This document shows, one piece after another, positions 41,056 through 52,638 of a stretch of DNA of 64,000 nt. The DNA comes from Chloroflexi bacterium HGW-Chloroflexi-6 (GTDB lineage Bacteria > Chloroflexota > Anaerolineae > Anaerolineales > Villigracilaceae). The DNA lies in assembly GCA_002840685.1 (NCBI GenBank), contig PHBU01000001.1, positions 310,001-374,000 on the forward strand, written 5' to 3'. The translations under genes and the position numbers were made by a program. The notes under the pieces are model-generated. The model saw only the letters and a list, made by a program, of their open reading frames with translations. It did not search any database and was not told the DNA's origin. Each line of letters opens with the position of its first letter. Within the stretch, counting starts at the first letter, position 1.

Positions 41056-44000
41056 ATGCTACACAACATAAAAATACGCTCTTCGTGGCTCTCCCTCTTA
41101 TTATTAATTGCGCTTGTTGTTGCAGCGCTGCCCATCCAAACAGCACACGCCATCAACACCCCCTGGCTTTCTGTTTCCGGGAAAAATATTAAAGACCCCA
41201 ACGGCAACAATGTGATTTTGCGGGGTGTCTCACTGGTGGATGTTGCGGTTGCAAATTCGCGCACACGCAATGCCAATACCTTGATCGATATGGCCACTGA
41301 CAATGCCAATGGCTGGTACGCACGCGTTGTCCGTTTGCCCGTTTACCCGGATGCCATCGACGGAACGCCCGGCTGGCGCGCCAACCCGGACGCATATTTC
41401 ACCAACCATCTCGACCCGGCGGTGCAGCGCTGCATCAGCAAACAAATTTACTGCATCATCGACTGGCACTATATCAAGGATTACAACTCCGCGGAAGTAG
41501 ACACGGCCACCCGCGCCTTTTGGAGCTATGTTGCCCCCAAATACAAGGATGTGCCCAACGTTATCTTCGAGCTCTACAACGAGCCGATCAACCCGGATAA
41601 CTGGAGCACCTGGAAAGCCACAGCCCAACCCTGGGTCAACCTGATCCGCGCCGCAGCCCCGAACAACCTGATCCTGATCGGCGGCCCGCGCTGGTCGCAG
41701 AACGTCGCCGAAGCGGCCACCAATCCCTTTAGCGGGAGCAATCTGGTTTACGTTGCCCATATCTACCCGGAACACGGCGGCCAGAGCACCTGGGATTCTT
41801 GGTTTGGAAACGCATCCAATAGCGTGCCGTTTTTCATCACCGAATGGGGCTGGCAGAACGGCGGAAACACCCCCACCAGCGGCACCCTCTCAGGATATGG
41901 TACACCCTTTAGCGCTTACCTGGATGCCAAAGGCGTAAGTTGGACGGCCTGGGTCTTTGACATTTACTGGCAGCCCATCATGTTCGACACAAGCTGGAAC
42001 CTGCTCGGTGGCGAAAATTACATGGGCCAGTTTACAAAAGATTTCCTTTACCTGCATCGTAACGACAACCTGCCAGGCACAGGCACCGGCCCAACAGCCA
42101 CCAATTCGCCGGTTGGCCCAACGGCTACCTTCACGAATACCCCGGTTACACCGACAAGCACCCCCGGCTCCTTGAAAGTGCAGCTGGTTTCAGGCGGCAC
42201 AGACAATAACCAGCAGTCTGCCTTCCATTATCGTATCCAGAATACCGGCACCAGCGCACGGTCAAATATCTCCGTCCGCATTTATTTCACAACGGAAAAT
42301 TCTCAGGCAGCCTCCAGTTACGTGCTGGAAAAATATTACGATCAATCGGGAGTAGCCACCATCTCTGGCCCGACGCTCGTATCCGGTTCCACCTATTACT
42401 ACACCGTTAATTACGGCACCGCCTCCCTGGCTGCCGGCGGCTCATGGGAATACCACAGCGCTTTGCGCCTGAACAACTGGTCGAGCAATTACAGCGGCAC
42501 AAACGATTGGTGGCATACGACCGGAACAATGCCTGCCAGTTACACCGATTGGCCCAGCATCCCTGCCTACGTCAGCGGCTCTCGCGTCTGGGGCAATGAA
42601 CCGGGCGGAACCGGCCCGACCGCCACCAATACTGCGCTGCCGCCAACAGCCACACGCACCAATACGCCGGTTGGCCCGACCGCTACCAACACCAATACGC
42701 CGATTGTCCCAACAGCGACCCGCACCAATACGCCAGGCGTCCCCACTGCGACCCCATCTTCGGCCTCCTGCCAGGTGACTTACACGGTATCCAGCCAATG
42801 GGGCAGCGGTTTTAACGCCGATGTAACCATCAAAAACAACGGTGCCGCGATCAGCAGTTGGACATTGACTTGGACCTTCCCTGGCAATCAACAGATCACA
42901 AATGCCTGGAATACCACTGCAACCCAAAGCGGACAAAATGTCAGCGCCAAAAACGCCCCGTATAACGGCAGCCTTGCGACAGGCGGCACGGCCAGCTTTG
43001 GTTTTGGCGCAAGCTACAGCGGCACCAATGGCATTCCGACCAGCTTCAAGCTGAACGGCGTAACCTGCGGCGGCAGCGGACCAACTGCGACCAATACTCC
43101 CGTCGGCCCAACGGCCACATACACAAATACGCCGATTGGCCCAACTGCAACCCGTACCAACACCCCGGTCGGCCCAACAGCCACGCCCAGTAACACCCCG
43201 ATTGTCCCGACCGCGACCAATACCCCGATCGGTCCGACACCCACCAACCCTCCGCCCGGCACCCATCTCGACAATCCCTTTGTCGGCGCCAACTTCTACA
43301 AGAATGTTGACTATGTTGCTTCGATCAATTCTGCGGCAGACCTGACCGGCGGCACGCTTGGCGCGCAGATGAGAATGGTTGCGAATTACCCGACCTTCGT
43401 CTGGCTGGACAGCATCGATGCGGTCAACGGCACCAATGGTTATCCGCGTAGCCTGACCGGTCACCTGGATGCGGCTGTGGCTCAGGGCGCAAATGCGATT
43501 GGGATCGTCGTTTACGATCTGCCCAACCGCGACTGCTCGGCCCTGGCCTCGAACGGTGAACTTTTGATCGCAAACAATGGCTTCAACCGCTACAAGACCG
43601 AATACATCGATGTGATCTACAACGCCCTGACCAGCAAACCGGCCTATGCCAACCTGCGCATCATCGCTGTCATCGAACCCGACTCCCTGCCCAACCTGGT
43701 CACCAATCTGAGCTTCCCGAAGTGCCAAGAAGCCGCAGGCGCAGGTGGGTACCGTGAAGCCACCCAATACACGCTCAACAAATTGGCCCCGCTCTCGAAC
43801 TTCTACGCCTACATCGATATTGCCCACCACGGCTGGCTGGGTTGGGACAGTAACTTTGGCCCTGCTGTTACTCTGATCGCGGATACGATCAAGGGCACCA
43901 CCCTGGGCGTGAACAGCATCAGCGGTTTTGTCAGCAACACGGCCAACACCACCGCAACCGGTGAATTGTTCATGACGGCCAACCAAATGATCGCCGGCAA

Positions 44001-44544
44001 CCCGGTGCGTTCTGCAAAATATCACGACTGGAACGTTTACATCGATGAGCTCAGCTATGGCGCTGCCTGGCGCGAAGCCATGATCGCAAAAGGTTTCCCG
44101 TCCACGATCGGCATGTTGATCGACACCTCGCGCAATGGCTGGGGTGGAGCCAACCGTCCGACCGCCGCCAGCACCTCGACCGACTTGAACACCTTCGTCA
44201 ATGAAGGCCGCATCGATCGGCGCATCCACAAAGGCAACTGGTGCAATCAGAGCGGAGCCGGCATCGGCGCCCGGCCCGCCGCCAACCCGGCCCCTGGTTT
44301 CGATGCCTTTGTCTGGGTCAAACCGCCCGGCGAATCAGACGGCTCAAGCACGCTGATCCCAGTCGGGCCGGATAACCCCGGCGCAAAAGGCTTCGACCGC
44401 ATGTGCGACCCGACTTACACCGGGAACTCGCTCAACGGCAACAGCCTGACAGGCGCCCTGCCCAACGCCCCGGTTTCCGGTCGTTGGTTCCAGGCCCAGT
44501 TCGAAGAGCTGGTTGAGAACGCCTACCCGCCTTTCGTCCCGTAA
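41056..44544 (+). CDS. bifunctional secreted cellulase GH5-CBM3-CBM2-GH6
   Basis: 1162 residues. AAAGGAG precedes the ATG at 41056; a signal peptide ends near AHA. GH5 (about 30-350) has general acid Glu176 (ELYNEPINPDNW) and nucleophile Glu263 (FFITEWGWQ). CBM3 (about 370-514) and CBM2 (about 570-673) follow with linkers rich in TNTPVGPTAT. Residues about 740-1162 are GH6, recognised by WLDSIDAVNG, VVYDLPNRDCSALASNGE and RIIAVIEPDSLPNLV. GH5 endoglucanases are retaining and GH6 enzymes inverting, often attacking from the non-reducing end, so the fusion could combine endo and processive cutting. Nothing like a dockerin is seen, so it is a free enzyme system. Confidence 0.92.
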   Translation: MLHNIKIRSSWLSLLLLIALVVAALPIQTAHAINTPWLSVSGKNIKDPNGNNVILRGVSLVDVAVANSRTRNANTLIDMATDNANGWYARVVRLPVYPDAIDGTPGWRANPDAYFTNHLDPAVQRCISKQIYCIIDWHYIKDYNSAEVDTATRAFWSYVAPKYKDVPNVIFELYNEPINPDNWSTWKATAQPWVNLIRAAAPNNLILIGGPRWSQNVAEAATNPFSGSNLVYVAHIYPEHGGQSTWDSWFGNASNSVPFFITEWGWQNGGNTPTSGTLSGYGTPFSAYLDAKGVSWTAWVFDIYWQPIMFDTSWNLLGGENYMGQFTKDFLYLHRNDNLPGTGTGPTATNSPVGPTATFTNTPVTPTSTPGSLKVQLVSGGTDNNQQSAFHYRIQNTGTSARSNISVRIYFTTENSQAASSYVLEKYYDQSGVATISGPTLVSGSTYYYTVNYGTASLAAGGSWEYHSALRLNNWSSNYSGTNDWWHTTGTMPASYTDWPSIPAYVSGSRVWGNEPGGTGPTATNTALPPTATRTNTPVGPTATNTNTPIVPTATRTNTPGVPTATPSSASCQVTYTVSSQWGSGFNADVTIKNNGAAISSWTLTWTFPGNQQITNAWNTTATQSGQNVSAKNAPYNGSLATGGTASFGFGASYSGTNGIPTSFKLNGVTCGGSGPTATNTPVGPTATYTNTPIGPTATRTNTPVGPTATPSNTPIVPTATNTPIGPTPTNPPPGTHLDNPFVGANFYKNVDYVASINSAADLTGGTLGAQMRMVANYPTFVWLDSIDAVNGTNGYPRSLTGHLDAAVAQGANAIGIVVYDLPNRDCSALASNGELLIANNGFNRYKTEYIDVIYNALTSKPAYANLRIIAVIEPDSLPNLVTNLSFPKCQEAAGAGGYREATQYTLNKLAPLSNFYAYIDIAHHGWLGWDSNFGPAVTLIADTIKGTTLGVNSISGFVSNTANTTATGELFMTANQMIAGNPVRSAKYHDWNVYIDELSYGAAWREAMIAKGFPSTIGMLIDTSRNGWGGANRPTAASTSTDLNTFVNEGRIDRRIHKGNWCNQSGAGIGARPAANPAPGFDAFVWVKPPGESDGSSTLIPVGPDNPGAKGFDRMCDPTYTGNSLNGNSLTGALPNAPVSGRWFQAQFEELVENAYPPFVP

Positions 44545-44561
44545 GACAGCTTTGAAGGATC

Positions 44562-44606
44562 AAAAATCAGTTGCTCATCAAAACAGGATGGGCAACTGAT
44601 TTTTTA
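44562..44606 (+). terminator. terminator after the bifunctional cellulase gene
   Basis: AAAAATCAGTTGC (44562-44574) pairs with GCAACTGATTTTT (44592-44604), followed by more T. It ends the cellulase transcript. Confidence 0.85.
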
Positions 44607-44676
44607 TTATGGGCCGACACAAGTTCCATTTCCATTCAAAAAACATTAAAAAGCACATATGTTCTGATTTTTCTTT

Positions 44677-44682
44677 TATAAT
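44677..44682 (+). promoter_or_regulatory. -10 box (TATAAT) of the helicase operon
   Basis: TATAAT lies 154 bases before the helicase ATG, leaving a leader of roughly 145 bases. Short GC-rich palindromic pieces occur in the leader (around 44698-44710 and 44795-44820), but no named riboswitch is recognised. Confidence 0.4.
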
Positions 44683-44836
44683 CTAATCCCCTGTCCAACG
44701 GGCCGGGATTATCGATTTTCAAGCAGGATATTTCTTTGGTATTTAACCTTTCTGAACGCTGCAACGCCGCGATTCTCCCTACTCCCAGAAGATCGGGCGG
44801 GGTGTTTACGCGCCGCCGATTGGGCTGGAGGCTGTA

Positions 44837-47791
44837 ATGGGATTTGTGCGCTGTGAATTGCCGCACCCCGTTTTCATCGTCCTGCCTGTGCGCTGCCTCG
44901 AGAAAACCACCGAAGATTATCCGGGCACGCCTTTTCCGCAGAATGCCGCGGAGGTCGAAGCCGACTTTTTGGAGAATTCCGAGCGTGGCGTCCTGGTTTT
45001 GGTGGATGAAAAGCAGCCGGACAACCCGCGCATTTCTTTCTGCACCCCGCGCTATGAACTGGTCTGCGGGCTGACCCAACAACGGGACGCCTGGTTCGCG
45101 ATCCGTATGGGGCCGCTCTCGCTGCGCACCCACAACCAGATCGCGCGCGGCGCGGTGCGGGTTGCGCCGGAAACCTGGGGCATGGTCGACGATCTGCCCG
45201 AGCTGAACCGCCAGGGCTATGGAGATTCGGCCGGGACGGGCATCGAGGCCATTCTCGCAGCCTGGAAACAGGCCCGCCAGCCGCTGCGCAGCGCACCCGC
45301 GAAAAGTACTGTCCCAGCCTCCGGCGCCGACTCAGCCCAGAGGACCTTCCTGTCCAACGTTGATACGCTGATCGAACTGGCCTGCGAAGTGGAACTGGAA
45401 CGGGCCGCCCGCCAGGAACGGGTCTTGATCAAATCCGCGGAACAGCTTTCCAGATCCGCTTACCGCTTCGAGCTGAACACCCAATCCGGTTTCAGGGTTG
45501 GCGCCTACCTGCAGGCCGGGAACGGCGAAACGAGCAGCGAAATCGATGGGATTATCGCCGAAACAACCGGAAATTCGCTGGTCTTGCGTTTTTACCAGCC
45601 GGTTGAGCCAAAAACCGTCCAAAGCCTGAAGTGGCTGGCCCCCAAGGTCTCGACCAAACAATACACCATCCAGCACGCCGCGGTGCAAGCCCTGCGAAAC
45701 GGCGAGTCGCTCAACCCGCGCCTGCTGTCCCTGATCCTTGAAAACCGTTTTGAATCCTATCCCACTCCGACCATCACCAGCGGCGCAGGCAAACCCAACC
45801 CGGCCCAAAAAACGATGATCGAACGCGCCCTGATCGTCCCCGACCTGCTCCTGGCGCTCGGCCCGCCCGGCACCGGAAAAACCGACAGCATTCGCGAGAT
45901 CGTCGCCCGTCAGTCTGCCCTCGGCAAGAAGGTGCTCGTAACCTCCAAAAACAACAAAGCCGTCGATAACGTGCTGGACGGTCTGAAAAACGTGCACGCC
46001 TTGCGCATCGGGCGCGAGGAAGTAGTGGCCCCCGAAGTGCGCTCGCTGCTGATCGACAACCGGGCCAGTGCCATGCAGGCCAAAATCCTTGAGAACATCC
46101 GGCCGGTTCAGGAAAACTTCGAGAGCCTCAGCGTTCTCTGGCCGCAAATCCAGCAGACCTTTGCCCATCTCTCCCAACTGACCACCGACTGGCAACTGGC
46201 CCAGGACGGCCTGGAACAGAAGCAGACAGAACTGGCTGACTGGCAGGCCGCTTGCTTCACTCGCATGGAACGCACCATCGAGCGCCAGGAAAAACATTCC
46301 AGCCAGTTGCGCGCTCGTTTGGAACAGGCCACCCGCCAGGCCGAAAGCCTGCGCCGCCCGCTGGCGTTTCTACAGCGATTGAGCCAGCTGCCCCTGCTTG
46401 GCGGAATGTTCGCCCGGCTGGTGGAGCGATTGTCGCAGGTCAAACAGGAAACAGCCCGTGAGCATCACGAGGCTGTCCAGGAATTGCGCAAATCTAGGGA
46501 GAGCATTCACCGGCTATGGGCCGCCTATCGCCAGTTCATTTCGACGGGCGAACAGGCCACCCGGTTCAAACAGGAGATCGAGCAGGCCCAGAAAGCGCTC
46601 GAAACGGCCCAGGCCCAGATTGCCGCCGGGCTGGACGAACTCAACCGCCTGAGCGATTCCTTGCCCGATCAGCCGGCGCAGCCTGAGATCATCTCACCCT
46701 CGACGCTGGCAGCCCTGTTTTTGGCCTGGCAAGACTGGTATGAAAGCCAGATGCGCCGCCGCGAACTGCTCGCCAAATGGCGCGAGATGATCCAGACCCG
46801 TCAGCAGGCCCTTTACCCGACCCTGATCCGCAGCGCGGATGTGGTCGGCGCAACCTGCATCGGGATCGCAACCGATGCGCGTTTCGAAGACCTCGAGTTT
46901 GACCTGGTGATCGCCGATGAAGCCGGTCAGATCCAGGTCATGGACCTGCTCGTCCCGCTGGTGCGCGCGCGGCGCGCCGTGCTGGTCGGCGACCACCTTC
47001 AGCTTCCACCGCTGGTCGAGCCGGAGATTGTCCAAAAGATCCGCGAGAACGAGCCCGAAAATCAGGAATTGGGCCAATGGCTCGAAAAAAGCCTGTTCGA
47101 GCGGCTGATCGAACGCGCCGAGACACCTGCCAGCAACAAGGTCATGCTCGATACCCAGTACCGCATGCCGCGCCAGATCGCCGATTTTATCTCAGGCCAG
47201 TTTTACGGTGGCAACTATCATACCGGCCACCAGAACATCCACGCAGATGCTTTCTTTACCGGCAGCCCGCTGGTTTTTGTGGACACGATGAAAGAAATCC
47301 GCCACTTCGAGCAGCGCGCCGAGGATGGCCAGGGCTACTTCAACCCGACCGAGGCGCGCCTGATCAGCGACCTGCTGCTGGCCTACCAGGGCAAAGGCGT
47401 CGAAGCGGGGGTGATCGTCCCGTATAAAAAACAGGCCGAGGCCATCCGTCGCGAGCTGCGCAAGCGCCAGTCCGGGTTGAGCGAGGATGATCTGCTCGGC
47501 CGGGTGGCGACCGTCGATTCCTTCCAAGGCAAAGAGCAGGATGTGATCATCTTCGGCTTTACCCGCAGCAACGCCGAGGGCCGCATCGGATTTTTGGCCG
47601 AGCTGCGCCGCCTGAACGTCAGCCTGACCCGCGCCCGCCGCCAATTGCTGCTGGTTGGCGACTCGGTCACCCTGTCTGGCACGCCCGACCAGGATTTTGC
47701 CTGCCTGATCAAGGCCCTGTTGGAAAGCGTCAAAAAGACTCCCAAAGGTTATCTGTATGCCAGCGAACTACCCCGCCACATCCAACCCTAA
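44837..47791 (+). CDS. UPF1/DNA2-like superfamily 1 helicase
   Basis: 984 residues. GGAGG nine bases before the ATG supports the start. The first approximately 330 residues are a family-specific N-terminal region with a beta-rich part (FELNTQSGFRVGAYLQAG). Walker A GPPGTGKTD (about 343) starts the first RecA-like half; it is split by an approximately 200-residue coiled coil (ERTIERQEKHSSQLRARLEQATRQAESL). Walker B/motif II is VIADEAGQ (about 692), then GDHLQLPP, LDTQYRMP, ATVDSFQGKEQDVIIFG and NVSLTRARRQL of the AAA_11/AAA_12 type. It would translocate on DNA or RNA using ATP. The next gene overlaps by 35 bases, so the two probably work together. Confidence 0.9.
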   Translation: MGFVRCELPHPVFIVLPVRCLEKTTEDYPGTPFPQNAAEVEADFLENSERGVLVLVDEKQPDNPRISFCTPRYELVCGLTQQRDAWFAIRMGPLSLRTHNQIARGAVRVAPETWGMVDDLPELNRQGYGDSAGTGIEAILAAWKQARQPLRSAPAKSTVPASGADSAQRTFLSNVDTLIELACEVELERAARQERVLIKSAEQLSRSAYRFELNTQSGFRVGAYLQAGNGETSSEIDGIIAETTGNSLVLRFYQPVEPKTVQSLKWLAPKVSTKQYTIQHAAVQALRNGESLNPRLLSLILENRFESYPTPTITSGAGKPNPAQKTMIERALIVPDLLLALGPPGTGKTDSIREIVARQSALGKKVLVTSKNNKAVDNVLDGLKNVHALRIGREEVVAPEVRSLLIDNRASAMQAKILENIRPVQENFESLSVLWPQIQQTFAHLSQLTTDWQLAQDGLEQKQTELADWQAACFTRMERTIERQEKHSSQLRARLEQATRQAESLRRPLAFLQRLSQLPLLGGMFARLVERLSQVKQETAREHHEAVQELRKSRESIHRLWAAYRQFISTGEQATRFKQEIEQAQKALETAQAQIAAGLDELNRLSDSLPDQPAQPEIISPSTLAALFLAWQDWYESQMRRRELLAKWREMIQTRQQALYPTLIRSADVVGATCIGIATDARFEDLEFDLVIADEAGQIQVMDLLVPLVRARRAVLVGDHLQLPPLVEPEIVQKIRENEPENQELGQWLEKSLFERLIERAETPASNKVMLDTQYRMPRQIADFISGQFYGGNYHTGHQNIHADAFFTGSPLVFVDTMKEIRHFEQRAEDGQGYFNPTEARLISDLLLAYQGKGVEAGVIVPYKKQAEAIRRELRKRQSGLSEDDLLGRVATVDSFQGKEQDVIIFGFTRSNAEGRIGFLAELRRLNVSLTRARRQLLLVGDSVTLSGTPDQDFACLIKALLESVKKTPKGYLYASELPRHIQP

Positions 47792-48980
47792 ATACCTGCT
47801 GTACAGCCACTACAAAGCCCTCGACCAGGTGCAGGAGATGGGGCTGATCCCCGTGCGCCTGTTCAGGGTGCTGTATCCACTCTGGCGCGTGCGGGTCGAG
47901 GGCCGTCAGCGGGTTGCGACAGATTTTGACGAGTTGGAATGGTTCATCGAGCGCGGCTTGCACGAGGCCGGCTTGCGTTCGGTGGCTGAATTGTCCTCGT
48001 TTTTGGGGTTGGAAGCGGCTTTCGTCGAGCGGCTGGTGGGGTTGGCGCGCAAAATCGGCCATATCGCCGGCGAGGACGGCAGCCTGTCGCTGACCCCCCT
48101 CGGGCTGGATTCTGTCCGAGAGCGGGTGCGCTACGAAGACCGAAAACTCAACACCGAGTTGTATTTTGACGCGCTCGGCAACATGCCCCTGACCCCCGAG
48201 CATTACAAGATCCCGATCCTGGAAAGCCTGCCCGAGAAGACGCCCTTTCAGGCTTTCTATCAGTTTGACCATGTTTGGAACATGGATGCGCTCGAGCAAA
48301 TGCAAAAAAGCCCCGACAGGCACCTGCTCAACCTGCCGGAGGCCGTCAGCAGCGCTCAACTGGTCAGCCAGGAGCCGGTTTACATGCCGGTTTATTTCGT
48401 CGAAGCGCGCGAGAACAAACCCTCCGGCGCTCTGCATCTGATGGTTTTCAGCCAGGTGCGCGGTTTGCGCGACAAGGTTCTTGAATACGCTGTCAACCGC
48501 GACCCCAAAGTCTACCGCGCGCTCAAGGCCCGCACCAACAGCCGGGCAGAGTCTGTCCAGCGCTATTTCGAGCAAAGCGGGATGAGAAAAGATGCCTGGT
48601 ACCTGAACGAGAACGGCCCGTGGGGTGCGCAGGTTATGGTGGACGGGGATGTCTTCCTGCCCGGCGCGGATAGCGAAGCCGAAGAAAGCGGCCGGCTGAC
48701 CCTGCGCAGCGTGGGCCGCTACACCCTGATCTACGACTGGTGCATCTGGGTCATGTGCGACGATGCCAACATCCGCAACCAGGCCGCCGCAGAGCAATCG
48801 CTGGAATGGCTGCAAAACGCCAATATCCGCCCGTCCCAGTTTGAGATCAGGGAGAAGATCGCGAATATCAGCAAACAGTTGAGTGTGACCGCGCCGCAGA
48901 TCCGCGACCTGCTGGCCCAATCCCGCAAAAAGGGCTTGTCGCGCGCGGCAGAACGCCTGGAAGACCTGGATGATGACTGA
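47757..48980 (+). CDS. unknown partner protein of the SF1 helicase
   Basis: 407 residues, family not recognised. The N-terminal part (KYLLYSHYKALDQVQEMGLIPVRLFRVLYPLWRVRVEG, then SVAELSSFLGLEAAFVERLVGLARKIGHIAGEDGSLSLTPLG) looks like a winged-helix unit, with a wing-like hairpin at the end. The middle is mixed alpha/beta, and the C-terminal 70 residues are helical and basic. No nuclease or protease motif is visible. It starts inside the helicase gene (35-base overlap) without its own Shine-Dalgarno, implying translational coupling. A nucleic-acid-binding adaptor is one possibility. Confidence 0.7.
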   Translation: MPANYPATSNPKYLLYSHYKALDQVQEMGLIPVRLFRVLYPLWRVRVEGRQRVATDFDELEWFIERGLHEAGLRSVAELSSFLGLEAAFVERLVGLARKIGHIAGEDGSLSLTPLGLDSVRERVRYEDRKLNTELYFDALGNMPLTPEHYKIPILESLPEKTPFQAFYQFDHVWNMDALEQMQKSPDRHLLNLPEAVSSAQLVSQEPVYMPVYFVEARENKPSGALHLMVFSQVRGLRDKVLEYAVNRDPKVYRALKARTNSRAESVQRYFEQSGMRKDAWYLNENGPWGAQVMVDGDVFLPGADSEAEESGRLTLRSVGRYTLIYDWCIWVMCDDANIRNQAAAEQSLEWLQNANIRPSQFEIREKIANISKQLSVTAPQIRDLLAQSRKKGLSRAAERLEDLDDD

Positions 48981-49025
48981 CCCACTCAATCAAGACACCT
49001 GTCAAACCCAGATCGAGGAGCTGCC

Positions 49026-49802
49026 ATGAAGTTCAAACTTATTCTCATATTTGGGCTGCTCTTCTTATCAGCCTGTTCCAATGCCCCCAAACTCGCCACG
49101 CTTCCCCAGGATTGCAAAGACCCGGGAGTGACGGAAACCGTCCGTTTGGAAAAAACATCAAAAGGCTACTCCTACACCTTCCTGGTTTACCTGCCGCCTT
49201 GTTACGATTCTGACTCCGAAGCGCTCTACCCGGTGATCTATCTAATCCCAGGGCGAGGCAGCGGCTATACAGCCTGGTTTGACAGTGGAATTGCCCCGGT
49301 TTTTGATGAGTCAATTCTCAACCGTGAAATTCCCCCCTTCATTGTTGTTGCCACCGGCAGCACCAACAGCGACCCGAATGCCAGTGTCATCCAGCAAGAC
49401 ATCATCCCGTATGTCAATCAGCAGTATCCCGTTCACCCCGACCGGCGTTACCAGGCCGTGGCAGGCGGGTCGCTGGGTGGCATCGCCGCCTACCGCATCG
49501 TTTTGGCGCACCCCGAACAATTTTCGAGCGCAGCCATGTTCGGGAGCGGGGTCATCTCAGGCGAGGAAGGGCAAGTCAAAACCTGGTTGGAGCAAATGCA
49601 GCCGGAACTGAAACCACGCGTTTTTCTTAATTGCGGCACACAAGATTCGCTGATGTTAAAACGCGCCGAAATTATGGCCGGGCTGTTATACGATCATCAA
49701 GTTTCGCATGTCTTGCATATCGGCCAGGGCGAACATTCCTACAACTATTGGGTGACGATGTTTCCAACCTATTTACGCTGGCTGGCAGAAGACTGGCAAT
49801 AA
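49026..49802 (+). CDS. lipoprotein esterase of the alpha/beta-hydrolase, CE1/esterase-D type
   Basis: 258 residues with a lipobox LSACS at the end of the signal peptide. The fold is that of putative esterases (feruloyl/acetylxylan esterase, EsterD group). The nucleophile elbow is GGSLGG, LIPGRGSG is the oxyanion-hole turn, and GEHSYNYW supplies the catalytic histidine. A feruloyl or acetyl ester of plant cell wall would fit the nearby cellulases, but the helicase genes intervene. GAGGAG precedes the ATG. Confidence 0.82.
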   Translation: MKFKLILIFGLLFLSACSNAPKLATLPQDCKDPGVTETVRLEKTSKGYSYTFLVYLPPCYDSDSEALYPVIYLIPGRGSGYTAWFDSGIAPVFDESILNREIPPFIVVATGSTNSDPNASVIQQDIIPYVNQQYPVHPDRRYQAVAGGSLGGIAAYRIVLAHPEQFSSAAMFGSGVISGEEGQVKTWLEQMQPELKPRVFLNCGTQDSLMLKRAEIMAGLLYDHQVSHVLHIGQGEHSYNYWVTMFPTYLRWLAEDWQ

Positions 49803-49812
49803 AATTACCCGT

Positions 49813-50700
49813 TCAATCGACGATTGCCAGCTTGCTGACGACGGCCCCGCCCGTGACCAGCAAAGCTGCCAGCCCCAGCAACGGACTGGGCTGAACCTGC
49901 AGGACCAGCAGTGAGATGAGCGTTGAAAGCAGGGGCGTGAAATAAGAAAAGGCGGTCACGAGCGGCATGTCGCCACGCTGCATGGCAATATCCCAGAGCT
50001 GGTAGCCCAGCCAGGCAGGGAACACCGCCATGTAGAGCAGGGGCAGCACCAATCCCCAGTCCCAGCGCGAGAGCTCCCCGCTCAATCCGCGCAAAATCAG
50101 GAAAACCAGCCCGCTGGCCAGCAGAAACAGCGGAACGGCGCTGCCCGCATCAGAGGCCCACTTGCGCGTCAGGTTGGAATACACTCCCCACAGCACAGCC
50201 GCACAGGCGGCCAAAACCACCGGCAGCAGGTTTTGCTGTGCGCCGAGCAGGTCGGTCAGGGCCGAGCTGCCGCTCTGTAAAACAGCGATCCAGGTGCCGG
50301 CCAGCGCCAGCAGAATGCCAGGGATCAGCCAGAACCGGGCGCGCTTTCCGAGCAGCGGAATCGAAAAAAGCAGGATCAGGGAAGGCCACAGATAGTTGGC
50401 CAGCCCGACAGCCACCACCTGAGCGCTGTTGTGCGCCAACCCGATCGCCAGGTAAAGCAGCAGCATATAAGAGACAAACAAGGCCCCGCAGCCAAATAAA
50501 TAACGTTTCGGCATGCGCAGCATTTGCCCCAGGCCGCCTGGCTGGCGCGTGAACACCGTCAGACCGAGCGCGCCGCCCAGAATATAGATCAATGCGCCGG
50601 TGGTCAAGGTTCCCAGCGACTCGCTCAAAATGCGCGAAAAAGCCACCGTTGTGCTCCAAAACAAGACCGCAAAAATTCCAGAGAGTGTTGCCCGATTCAT
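49813..50700 (-). CDS. EamA/DMT exporter, YddG-like
   Basis: 295 residues with ten predicted helices. The N-terminus (NRATLSGIFAVLFWSTTVAFSRILSESLGTLTTGALIYILGG) and AIGLAHNSAQVVAVGLANYLWPSLILLFSIP resemble YddG, an aromatic amino-acid exporter; methyl viologen or other substrates are possible. The start at 50700 has GAGG upstream and is preferred to an ATG at 50724. It ends 11 bases from the convergent esterase gene. Confidence 0.87.
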   Translation of the reverse strand: MNRATLSGIFAVLFWSTTVAFSRILSESLGTLTTGALIYILGGALGLTVFTRQPGGLGQMLRMPKRYLFGCGALFVSYMLLLYLAIGLAHNSAQVVAVGLANYLWPSLILLFSIPLLGKRARFWLIPGILLALAGTWIAVLQSGSSALTDLLGAQQNLLPVVLAACAAVLWGVYSNLTRKWASDAGSAVPLFLLASGLVFLILRGLSGELSRWDWGLVLPLLYMAVFPAWLGYQLWDIAMQRGDMPLVTAFSYFTPLLSTLISLLVLQVQPSPLLGLAALLVTGGAVVSKLAIVD

Positions 50701-50811
50701 ATCACTGCGCCTCGTGCCTGCCAAATTTTGGATCAGTATATCAGCCGTAAGAAAATTTACGCACCGTTCTCACATGTGTAGTATATTTCGACGTCAAAGG
50801 AACAAAACAGC

Positions 50812-52626
<1,815 letters not shown>

Positions 52627-52638
52627 GTCACAGAATAA

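Noticed and set aside
42090..43260. Regular TNTPVGPTAT-type DNA repeats that could suggest a CRISPR array
   Set aside because: They encode Pro/Thr linkers in frame, have no constant repeat/spacer length, and no cas gene is present.
42442..44229. A 595-codon open frame on the reverse strand across the GH6 region
   Set aside because: It mirrors the codon bias of the cellulase gene and the translated sequence is Gly/Arg/Val-rich without domain features or a ribosome site.
47730..48989. A 419-codon reverse-strand frame opposite the helicase partner
   Set aside because: It shadows the forward gene; the translation has no recognisable domain, and the forward frame has a coupled start.
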